A program made the position numbers and the translations under genes. Shown here piece by piece: positions 1 through 7,500 of a stretch of 10,026 nucleotides of DNA (position 1 is the stretch's first letter; each line of letters begins with the position of its first letter). The stretch comes from Clostridiaceae bacterium OM02-2AC (GTDB taxonomy: Bacteria; Bacillota_I; Bacilli_A; Erysipelotrichales; Erysipelotrichaceae). The stretch spans positions 1 through 10,026 of the forward strand of contig QULU01000076.1 in NCBI GenBank assembly GCA_003481775.1. The letters run 5' to 3'. The notes beneath the pieces were generated by a model that did not search any database, was not told where the DNA came from, and worked only from the letters and a program-made list of their open reading frames with translations.

Positions 1-84
1 CAACAGCTTTTTACAATACATATCGTATGCTTTTTTATCATCGTAATGAGTAATCATAGACGCAGCTTCTGTGTGTTCCTTCAT
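1..84 (-). CDS. Unidentified protein, N-terminal 28 residues only
   Basis: This is the start of a gene running leftward off the window. It begins MKEHTEAASMITHYDD and continues with KKAYDMYCKKLL at the edge. I chose the ATG at 82-84 because an AAGAAGGG Shine-Dalgarno lies 8 bases upstream. An in-frame ATG at 88-90 is only 2 bases from that site. The visible part is hydrophilic and probably helical, with no signal peptide or membrane segment, so a cytosolic product is likely. I do not recognise the family. The gene sits behind a promoter, a short ORF and a foldable leader, which suggests that its expression is controlled after transcription starts. The reading frame stays open upstream to 255 but has no usable start there. 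Confidence 0.55.
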   Translation of the reverse strand, partial: MKEHTEAASMITHYDDKKAYDMYCKKLL

Positions 85-326
85 AATCATATCCCTTCTT
101 TCTCTGCAATTCTCTTGTACTTCAGGAATATGATCAGGTGGAGCTCTTGTTCTGCTTTTGCTTTCATAAGCAAAAAAAGCTGATGAAAGTCCGTATTTAC
201 AGGCGGTAGGCGGTGCTGTATAAGCAAGACAGCACTTACCGCCGACAACCGATGCTCAGCGATGGTGTGCTGTACATGCAGCTGAAAGGATCAGTCAAAA
301 GGTTAGAAGCATAACAAAAAAAGCTT
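85..326 (-). promoter_or_regulatory. Structured untranslated leader of the left-edge gene
   Basis: Read on the minus strand, this stretch between a 28-codon ORF and the left-edge gene holds three inverted repeats. The largest pairs GGCGGTA (237-243) with TACCGCC (202-208), and inside it GTGCTGT (229-235) with ACAGCAC (213-219), around a 9-base loop. Another pairs CTTTCAT (183-189) with ATGAAAG (161-167) around a seven-T loop. A third pairs TAGAAGC with GCTTCTA at 304-329, again with seven T in its loop. The ACCGCC half of the big stem is present twice (202-207 and 209-214 as GGCGGT on the plus strand), so the stem can shift register. I could not match it to T-box, TPP, cobalamin, SAM or other riboswitch consensus motifs that I know. 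A cis-acting leader is inference. Confidence 0.4.
87..167 (-). CDS. Possible 26-codon ORF ending at the start of the left-edge gene
   Basis: An ORF starting MKAKAEQELH and ending RIAEKEGI stops with a TGA two bases before the chosen start of the left-edge gene. That TGA also overlaps the alternative ATG at 88-90 as ATGA. Such spacing allows translational coupling. There is no Shine-Dalgarno before its ATG, which lies in the 3' arm of the seven-T-loop hairpin. Its frame is open upstream to 290 without a clear start. It may be a chance ORF or a second short upstream ORF. I do not recognise it. Confidence 0.15.
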   Translation of the reverse strand: MKAKAEQELHLIIFLKYKRIAEKEGI

Positions 327-413
327 CTAGCAGGCAGTTCTACAATAGCAAGGCCGGGGCTTTTGCGTATGGAATGCATGTGGCATGCTTGTATCTATTA
401 TATCGTTTCTCAT
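327..413 (-). CDS. 28-residue putative leader peptide
   Basis: A short ORF begins MRNDIIDTSM and ends PRPCYCRTAC. Its Shine-Dalgarno is excellent: AAGGAGG (plus-strand complement at 423-429), 9 bases from the ATG, better than that of the gene downstream. It starts about 30 bases after a candidate transcription start. The peptide is too short for a domain and has no signal or membrane segment. Its C-terminal ten residues carry three cysteines, two prolines and two arginines, the kind of tail that can matter in ribosome-stalling leaders. Position after a promoter and before a foldable leader suggests an attenuation peptide, but no stalling motif is recognised. It could instead be a small free-standing protein or a chance ORF. 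Confidence 0.4.
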   Translation of the reverse strand: MRNDIIDTSMPHAFHTQKPRPCYCRTAC

Positions 414-447
414 GGGTCAGCCCCTCCTTTTTTCGTAACTACAGTCT

Positions 448-476
448 AGCATATATCCTCATGAAAATATAGTAAA
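448..476 (-). promoter_or_regulatory. Putative sigma-A promoter for the leader ORF and left-edge gene
   Basis: On the minus strand TTTACT (471-476) and TATGCT (448-453) are separated by 17 bases. Each matches four of six consensus positions. The expected start of transcription, near 441, is just before the strong ribosome binding site of the 28-codon ORF. The prediction is by eye only. Confidence 0.4.
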
Positions 477-729
477 AACTCATGTATTCTTACGGCGAAA
501 AGGGTGTGATAACATGTTTTCTTAGACAAATAGCAACATGAATCAAGTATCCCTTCACCAAAGGCTCTTTGATTCACAGCATTCATTACAGAAAATCAGG
601 TGAACTGCATATCTGCTTTCGCAATCGGAATTATATTGACGTTTCTATGCACCGGCTCTGCAAAATATGATATAGCATCAAAGGGTGTACGATAAGAAAG
701 CATGAAATCAATATTCTTACATCCAGCAC
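477..729. other. Intergenic stretch without a convincing gene
   Basis: Minus-strand ORFs of 35 codons (596-703) and 46 codons (446-586) are present but neither has a Shine-Dalgarno. An inverted repeat pairs GAATCAA (540-546) with TTGATTC (569-575) and has an inner CCTT/AAGG stem. No T-tract follows on either strand, so it is not a standard terminator. I see nothing else I can support here. Confidence 0.5.
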
Positions 730-776
730 AAAAAAAGAATGCGGATACTGTTCAAAAACAGCACTTATCCACACTC
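730..776 (-). terminator. Rho-independent terminator of the Ig-like membrane protein gene
   Basis: It lies 26 bases beyond the stop codon at 803. On the minus strand GAGTGTGGATA (766-776) pairs with TATCCGCATTC (737-747), with two G-U wobbles, and an inner CTGTT/AACAG stem caps it. Seven T residues follow (complement of 730-736). The wobble positions become A-C mismatches on the plus strand, so the structure is built for minus-strand transcription. Confidence 0.85.
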
Positions 777-802
777 ATTTTTTCTATCTTATCGAAACCT
801 TG

Positions 803-1441
803 TTAGTCCTTCTTTTCCTCTTTTGGAAGCAAATACTGGACACGCACAGACCTTTTAGCGCTCTGTCCCTGAGCATCCTTAACGCTTAGCTGATAGGTAA
901 CTGTTTTTGCTTCAGCAGGCAGCTCCTCATCCCACCCCGTAATGGAAGCCGACAAATCATTTCCGGATGCATTTACCGCAGTAACGCCTGCATACTCCCG
1001 TACCTCCTGCATCGTGGAATTGGATTCAATAACAAACTGAAAATCCGCATGTGCCACCTGCATAACCGGCTTTGCGCTTTCCACAACCTTGATTACAAAG
1101 GATACACGCTCTTTCTGTAACGATGCAAATGCCTGATAACTGCCCGGTGCTGTAACATCAACAGCAGACAGATCCAGTTGAACCTTTTTTAAGGCATCGG
1201 AATCCGCATTCACATAGGTCTCCGCTTTCTGACTCAGCTTTGCATTCTGTTCTATGACGAAGGTTTCTTTCTTGGCGGCAATCGCATTGACGCTTTGTTG
1301 TTCCTCTGTCAATGGTACATAGACTTCCGCCTTCACAAATTTCTGTTTCAGCAATCCTGCAGCTAAAACAACAACAATCACCAGCATACCGATTGCCAGG
1401 ACTGCTTTTTCTTCTTTTTTAAATTGAAAATACTTTTTCAT
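803..1441 (-). CDS. Single-pass membrane-anchored protein with two Ig-like repeats
   Basis: The predicted protein has 212 residues. Residues 1-12 are basic and followed by one hydrophobic segment (about 13-31). With no signal-peptidase site visible, it is likely an uncleaved anchor leaving the rest outside the cell. The outer part holds two beta-rich repeats. Repeat 1 (about 60-122) opens FVIEQNAKL and contains DLSAVDVTAPGSYQ, the 'DTSKPGTY'-like strand turn typical of bacterial Ig-like (DUF5011/HYR-type) modules. Repeat 2 (about 135-204) opens FVIESNSTM and ends with an alternating VTYQLSVKDAQG strand pair. No catalytic motif, sortase signal or cell-wall-binding motif is visible. The start is the ATG at 1439-1441, preceded by GGGAAG 7 bases away; a TTG five codons earlier is unlikely. 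The gene is divergent from addB and ends in its own terminator, so it is probably monocistronic. The specific role is unknown. Confidence 0.82.
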   Translation of the reverse strand: MKKYFQFKKEEKAVLAIGMLVIVVVLAAGLLKQKFVKAEVYVPLTEEQQSVNAIAAKKETFVIEQNAKLSQKAETYVNADSDALKKVQLDLSAVDVTAPGSYQAFASLQKERVSFVIKVVESAKPVMQVAHADFQFVIESNSTMQEVREYAGVTAVNASGNDLSASITGWDEELPAEAKTVTYQLSVKDAQGQSAKRSVRVQYLLPKEEKKD

Positions 1442-1595
1442 ACCATCACTTCCCAACTTGTTTCAACGCTTGTATTTTATCATATCCCCACCTGTAATAA
1501 AATGCCTAAAAATACAATTTCAGCCTTTCATTATCGCCTTTTTTACCATTTGGTCCGGAAAGGTAAGTTTGTAGGATTTCCATCCCTAGACTAGT

Positions 1596-1622
1596 AAGGA
1601 ACGGTGACATTCCTTCGTTTTT
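1596..1622 (+). terminator. Hairpin with short T-run upstream of the addB promoter
   Basis: AAGGAA (1596-1601) pairs with TTCCTT (1610-1615) around an 8-base loop, and CG plus five T follow. It is a weak terminator-like hairpin on the plus strand. No plus-strand gene lies upstream, so it may insulate addB from stray transcripts, or it may have no function. Confidence 0.3.
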
Positions 1623-1625
1623 CAT

Positions 1626-1654
1626 TTGTATTTTTTTCTGCTTGATATTATAAT
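1626..1654 (+). promoter_or_regulatory. Putative sigma-A promoter of addB-addA
   Basis: A perfect TATAAT (1649-1654) lies 17 bases downstream of TTGTAT (1626-1631), which keeps the TTG core. Transcription would start near 1661 and leave a leader of about 180 bases before addB. Duplicated TATGAT boxes at 1773-1778 and 1778-1783 could be a second, weaker start, but have no good -35. Confidence 0.5.
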
Positions 1655-1695
1655 CATACTACTTATATGATGAGTCCTGTGGCTTTCGCACACAT

Positions 1696-1722
1696 CTGCA
1701 CGCAAAGCATTGCGTATAGCAG
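1696..1722 (+). promoter_or_regulatory. Stable hairpin in the addB leader
   Basis: ACGCAA (1700-1705) pairs with TTGCGT (1710-1715) around the tetraloop AGCA. CTGC (1696-1699) can pair with GCAG (1719-1722) as an outer stem with a three-base bulge. Only AGTTTTACC follows, so it is a poor terminator. It could stabilise the long leader RNA or modulate transcription; this is inference. Confidence 0.35.
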
Positions 1723-1838
1723 AGTTTTACCATATATATACATATTGTTTTTCATCGCTGTTATGCGGGCAATATGATATGATTAACAGGTAGTTAAGAC
1801 ACGCAAAAAGAATGAACAGTACTTACGGGAGGTATACT

Positions 1839-4538
1839 ATGACATTTTTACAGACACTGGGTCCTGGCTCCACCCTGATTGCTCCAGCCTACCTACATGC
1901 GGCACTACGCGAGGAGCTTTTAAAAACACGCAGCGGTTTGCTGGGACTAAAGCTGAATACCCTGCAGGGATGGCTGCAGCAGCAGGCAAACGTGGCGGTA
2001 CCATCCAGACATACTGCTTTATATCAGTATAAGCAGCGAGTACAGACAATCCTTCCGCAGCTGAAAATCTATCGGGAGGTGGCAGATTCCCCTGTATTTC
2101 TGAATGAATGCAGAACATTTCTGGATTCCCTGTATTTCTGGAGCATCCCCCTGAAAGCACTGCCGCAGGAAAGTGAATCACATAAAGAACTATTTTCCAT
2201 TCTCTCACAGCTCGGCGATATTGCCGTGCCCTCCAAGCAGCAGCGTGCAGCGCTAGCGAATATAAAAACGAAGCGATTGGATGATCTGCATATTCTGGAT
2301 GTGTATCACACCCTGGAGGAGGAACAGCTCATACAGGCACTGGTTGATCAGGGAGCACAGCGCTGTACGCCGCCGGTTTATGAGCCAAAGCCGTCGTTTT
2401 TCCATGCTGTAAACAAGCGGCAGGAAATCGAAGCCTGTGCACAATATATCATCGAGCATGATCTGGATGCGGATGATATCCAGATCACGCTTGCCAATGC
2501 GACCTATAAGCCGGTTCTTGCACAGATTTTTCAGCGCTATCAAATTCCGTATACCCTTATGCAGGACTCCCATGCAAGTATCCTGCCGCACCGCTTTTCC
2601 GCATTATTTTCCTATTATCTGAAGCCGGATATGGCCGCTTTGCACAGTGTTCTGGATTGTGGTGTTGTACCTATGGAACAGCTGCAGAAGCTAAAGGATT
2701 ATCTGGATGTATTTTCCTGTGATATTGAGGAGTCCTTTGACCATTTGCAGCAGATCGGGGATGAAGGACATATTCTCGATGCACTCGAGCTGGCAAAGCT
2801 GCAAAAGCTGGAGGAGGAGGCGGAGCTGGTACGCCAGCAGCTCGTGGACTATCTGCTTCCCCTGAAACATCCAAAATCGATTGCAGATATGATTCAGACC
2901 GTTGCTGCCTATGTCAGGGAATCTTTAAACAAGGACAGTGCAGATACCAAAATCCTATTGGATATTGAGGCTATGCTGAAGGAGCTTCATCCTTATATAT
3001 TAAAAAAAGAGGATATCGCATTCTTTTTATATTTTCTTGATGGTATGACGCAAAGCAGTGCTCCGAAGGAAAGAAGCGGTGCCATCGTTTGTGATCTGCG
3101 TAATTCCCCCTTCTGCCGAAAGCATTTGTTTCTTATGGGATGTACGCAAAAGGATTATCCTGCCTTTCAAACGAAAAAAGGCATCTTTGACGAGAACTAT
3201 CATGCCCTCATTTCTTCTTATCCTACCATGGAACGCCGCTATCAGTTTTATCTGCATCAGGTATCCGCCATGCTGTATGCAGCACCTGCAGTATATGTTT
3301 CCTATCCGCTGGGTACCTATGAGGGAAAAGGAATGGAGGCAGCTCTGGAAATTGAGGAATATGTCCAGAAGCAGCTGGCAAATCCGAAGGCACGATCAGC
3401 AGCCTATCCACTGTACAGCAGCTATGAGCCGGTTTCCACCAGCATCACACTGTCTCCTGAAATGGCACAGGCTCTGTTTGTCAAAGACGGAACGATCCGC
3501 GGCTCCATTTCTGCTCTGGAACGCTATGTAAAATGTCCGTTCTCCTACTTTCTGCGTTATGGACTTTCCTTGCGGGAACCTATGAAGATCGGCTTTCCGG
3601 ATTCCTATGCCGGAACCCTTGCCCATTATCTGCTGGAAACCTTCACAGGACAGTATGGGAAGGCTTATACCAAGGTGGCTGAGGAGAAAATCGAAGAAGT
3701 ACTGATGAAGGAAATTCAGATCATGCAGGATGTGTTTCCATCTCTGGAAAAAAAGCTGGAGAATGTGGCACAGCGAATTCTGACCTCTATGACACAGACC
3801 CTGTCACTGCTGGATGAATTTGAACAGCATTCCATATTATCTCCATATCTGCGTGAGAAAGAGTTTCATTACAGCATTCCCTTGGGGGATGATATCAGCC
3901 TTGCATTAAAGGGATATATTGACCGTATTGATGCATCTGATGAATTCCTATGTATTCTAGATTATAAAAGCTCTGCCAAAATGCTGTCGGAGGCTAACGT
4001 ATTCGCTGCATTGCAGCTGCAGCTGCTGACCTATTCCATCGTTTGCAGCAAGGAATTTCATAAACGCGTACTGGGCTCCTTCTATGTTTCCTTAAAGAAT
4101 GAGAACATCCCGTATACCGCAGGAAAGCTGTCCCGAAGAAAGCCGGTAACACACCTTCCATCCAGTAAAGAGGAATACGAAGAAGTTCGCCACAAGGCAC
4201 ATCGCATGAACGGCTGGGTTATGGACAGTGATATACAGGCATTGGATGACAACGGCACACACATCGTTGGTGTGAGTCAGAATAAAGAGGGCGTCGTAAA
4301 GCCGCGCAAGCTGTATGACCTCAACAGCATCGAACGCTATTTCACACAGATGTATCAAATGATAGGAAACAGAATACGAAACGGGGACATCCGCTGTATG
4401 CCGATGGAAGAGGCCTGCATGTTTTGTACTTATCATGAAATCTGCCGATTTAAGGGAATTTATGCCGAAAAAACACAGCTGGTAGAGGTTGAGGATGATA
4501 TCTATCAGCAACAGAAAGGACGTGAGGAAGATGCCTGA
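1839..4538 (+). CDS. addB: ATP-dependent helicase/nuclease subunit B (AddB/RexB)
   Basis: AddB pairs with AddA to unwind and resect double-strand breaks, leaving a 3' tail for RecA. I start at the ATG at 1839 because GGGAGG (1827-1832) lies 6 bases before it; an ATG at 1812 lacks a site. The 899-residue product is shorter than the roughly 1,160 residues of Bacillus AddB. The N-terminus (LGPGSTLIAP) has no Walker A lysine, as in RexB-type subunits, so the helicase-like half is probably a non-motor scaffold. The C-terminal nuclease is intact: D695/D698 in GYIDRID, D708 and K710 in LDYKSS, and Q728 and Y732 in QLLTY. C566 plus C860, C863 and C869 (C-x2-C-x5-C) form the iron-sulfur staple that closes the nuclease domain. 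The stop overlaps addA by 8 bases. Identification is firm; the RexB-like motor state is inferred from the missing motif. Confidence 0.95.
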   Translation: MTFLQTLGPGSTLIAPAYLHAALREELLKTRSGLLGLKLNTLQGWLQQQANVAVPSRHTALYQYKQRVQTILPQLKIYREVADSPVFLNECRTFLDSLYFWSIPLKALPQESESHKELFSILSQLGDIAVPSKQQRAALANIKTKRLDDLHILDVYHTLEEEQLIQALVDQGAQRCTPPVYEPKPSFFHAVNKRQEIEACAQYIIEHDLDADDIQITLANATYKPVLAQIFQRYQIPYTLMQDSHASILPHRFSALFSYYLKPDMAALHSVLDCGVVPMEQLQKLKDYLDVFSCDIEESFDHLQQIGDEGHILDALELAKLQKLEEEAELVRQQLVDYLLPLKHPKSIADMIQTVAAYVRESLNKDSADTKILLDIEAMLKELHPYILKKEDIAFFLYFLDGMTQSSAPKERSGAIVCDLRNSPFCRKHLFLMGCTQKDYPAFQTKKGIFDENYHALISSYPTMERRYQFYLHQVSAMLYAAPAVYVSYPLGTYEGKGMEAALEIEEYVQKQLANPKARSAAYPLYSSYEPVSTSITLSPEMAQALFVKDGTIRGSISALERYVKCPFSYFLRYGLSLREPMKIGFPDSYAGTLAHYLLETFTGQYGKAYTKVAEEKIEEVLMKEIQIMQDVFPSLEKKLENVAQRILTSMTQTLSLLDEFEQHSILSPYLREKEFHYSIPLGDDISLALKGYIDRIDASDEFLCILDYKSSAKMLSEANVFAALQLQLLTYSIVCSKEFHKRVLGSFYVSLKNENIPYTAGKLSRRKPVTHLPSSKEEYEEVRHKAHRMNGWVMDSDIQALDDNGTHIVGVSQNKEGVVKPRKLYDLNSIERYFTQMYQMIGNRIRNGDIRCMPMEEACMFCTYHEICRFKGIYAEKTQLVEVEDDIYQQQKGREEDA

Positions 4539-7500
4539 ATGGAACCCCATGCAGCTGAAGGCGATTCAGACAAAGGAACGCAATATCCTGGTATCCGCAT
4601 CCGCAGGAAGCGGTAAGACCACCGTGCTGATTGCACGTCTGATGGATCTGGTTATGAAGGATCATGTTTCCATTGACTCCATTCTTGCCATGACCTTTAC
4701 AGAGGCCGCCGCGAATGAAATGAAAAAACGTCTGGCAACAGAATTGCAGAAGGCACTGATCAGCGCCCACACAGAAGAGGAAAAAAGCTATATTACCAGA
4801 CAGCTGACAAGCATACAGACTGCGCATATTTCCACCATTCATTCCTTCTGCCTATCCATTATTCAGGAATATTATTACATCCTCGGTCTGGATCCGCAGC
4901 GTATCAAAAGTATTATGGATAACGGTACCATGGTCCTGTTTCAGCAGCAGTCTTTAGAGGAAGCCTTTGCACAGCAGTATCAGCTGCAGGATGCCAGCTT
5001 TCTGCAGCTGTGTCAGATGTTTTCAGCAAGGGCAGAAAATGACGATGCCTTACGCTCAATGATTCTGAATCTTGCAGTGCTGGCCTCCAGCAAATCCAAT
5101 CCAAAGGCCTGGCTGGACTCTCTGCCTGAAAATTATCATGAAAAGCGTCTGCTTGAGGATTTGCCTAAGGAAATCTACGAGAATTTCTTTGAATATCTGG
5201 CTGTGCAAACTGCGCGCTATGAAGAAACACTGACCCGCATTGATGAGCTGTATCGATTGAAATATGATGATCAGGTAAAAAAGCATGCCATTGTACAACA
5301 GAAGCTGCTTGCGCTTTCAGACCTGCATCAGGCGTTGCAGGAGCAGGATTATCAGGCATACCGCGCTGCCTTTCTCGCTATTGTGCATGCTGTTGTACCT
5401 CCAAGTCTGGACAAGGAGGATAAGGAATATGCACGCCTGAGAAAAGGTCTGCTTGCTTTGGAGGATGCACAGCTGGAAATCCTGTTCAGTGAGGATGAAT
5501 TTATGCGGGATATCCGCTATCTGTATCCTTATATAAAGAAGCTGGTGGAAATGTGCAGAGATTATCGCAATGCCTACGCACGGATAAAGGAAGAGCATAA
5601 GGTCATCGACTTTGACGATATGGAGCATTTCGCCCTGGAAATTCTACAGGCGAAGGGTGGTCAGGTTGCCGATATCTATCGTGAAAAATTCGTGGAAATC
5701 ATGGTGGATGAATTTCAGGATAGCAACGACGTACAGAATCAGCTCGTTATGCTGATCTGCAGAAAGAATAATGTATTCCGCGTCGGAGATATCAAGCAGT
5801 CCATTTACGGCTTCCGTCATGCCAAGCCGTCTTTGATGAAGGGACTGATCGATCATCGCGGTGCGTATGATGAGGTCATCTATCTTTCAAATAATTACCG
5901 TTCCAAGAAAATGATTGTCGATTTCAATAACGACCTGTTTAAGCTGTTGATGAACATAGATGGCTTTTCCTGCAGCTATGCAAAAGAGGATGATGTAGAA
6001 ACCGGTGTTCCCGCTCAGAACGAGGATAATGTTCCCATCTGTTTCCATGCTGTATTTCATAACGAAATCAAGGAAGCCGAGGGTCTGATCGTTTCAAAAA
6101 ATGAATTGAAGGCAAGCTACATCGCCAATCAGATTTTGGAAATCAAGGAACGGGAGCAGCGGAAATGGAAGGATTTTGTTGTCCTCGTTCGTGGTAATGC
6201 CCGCAAGGATGATATGAAGAAAATTTTCGATGAGCTCAATATCCCGTATTTCATCGATATCAAATATGGATTTTACCAGTCCAATGCCGTACAGGTTATC
6301 CTGTCCGCGATGAAGTGTATTTTACATCCGCATGATGACATCAGCTTCACAGCCGTCATGCTGTCACCTCTCTTTCGTAAATCAACCATGGATTTTGCAC
6401 AGGCCAAACTGCAAAAGGAAAAAGGACAGTCCTATTATTCCTGGTTCTGTGAGCATCCGTTTCCCGGATTTGAAATTTTACAGGAGCTGATTTTCCAAAA
6501 TGGAAAGCTGCGCATCAGTGAGCTGTTAAACAAGCTGTACGAACTGCAGGATTATTATCGTCTGCATACCAGCATTCAGGAAAAAACAAATCTGGATTTG
6601 CTGTTTGAAAAGGCCGTGCAGTTTGAGGATCAGTATGCCTTTGGATTATCTGCCTTCCTTTCACAAATTGAACAGATTAAGGATGCTCAGACAGCAGAAG
6701 CGATTCCGATTGGCAGCGAGGCGGATGTGGTACGTGTTATGAGTATCCACCAGTCCAAGGGATTGCAGTTCCCCGTTGTATTCCTCTGGTCCACCGATAA
6801 GCAGACACCGATTGAATTTAAGGATTTCTGTATCAGTGATTCCGAGCTGGGACTTGCAATGAAGGCAATGGAGCTGCCGCAGCGCTTTGTCCGTACAACG
6901 ATACCGCGAATCGCTATGGAGCATAAAAAAGATAAGGAAGAGCTGGAGGAGGAAATGCGCATTCTCTATGTGGCAACCACCCGTGCACAGACACAGATGC
7001 ATATCGTTGACTGTATCCTTGACCTGGATGCCTACAGGCATCCGTTGAGCATGTCCCAGATATACAACCGCAACGGGTATACCGCATGGATTTTACAGAC
7101 CTTTCTATGCAACCCAAGCCCTCTCTTTACCATAAAGGAGGTGCACCGTCTCTGGCACAATGAGGTGCAGCAGGTAGAGGCGAGTGTATACCATCCTTTT
7201 CAGGTATATGAAAAGCCTGCCAGAACCATAGAACTGGTAACCGCATCTGCACAGGAAGCAGGGGAGCTGCCTGCCTTTACATTTGACAATAACATGCAGG
7301 GAAGTGATTATGGAACCATGATGCACAAAATGATTGAAGCACTCCATGCCCCGGCATGGAGTCGTGCATCCATCCTCCATGCTTCTAATCAGCAGCTGTG
7401 TGAGCTGAAAGAATGGGATATTCAGACATTGCTGCAGCTGGGAAGCGATTCGGAATACCAGTCGGCATACGTTGGAGAGGTTCATCACGAAATGCCCTTT

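Larger units (their letters stand above)
1442..1838. other. Divergent intergenic region between the Ig-like gene and addB
   Basis: About 400 bases carry no ORF with a ribosome binding site. They hold the addB promoter and leader, listed separately, and the start signals of the leftward gene. For that leftward gene a TATGAT/GATAAAAT stretch near 1473-1487 could be a -10 box, but no good -35 is present. The region is AT-rich with several small inverted repeats and no visible mobile-element ends. Confidence 0.6.

Noticed and set aside
446..703. Two minus-strand ORFs of 46 and 35 codons left of the Ig-like gene
   Set aside because: Neither has a Shine-Dalgarno or recognisable sequence. One ends inside the putative promoter region, and such lengths are expected by chance.
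1668..1695. TGATGAGTCC followed by a TGTG/CACA stem, resembling part of a hammerhead ribozyme core
   Set aside because: The conserved CUGAUGA is not complete and the required GAAA strand and closing stems are absent.
3058..3531. 157-codon ORF inside addB in another frame
   Set aside because: It is a shadow of the addB coding sequence, whose protein has firm family motifs on both sides of this stretch.
4603..4618. AGCGG, the Bacillus Chi sequence, occurring inside addA (and at other places in the operon)
   Set aside because: A five-base word is expected many times in this length by chance, and the Chi sequence of this host is unknown.
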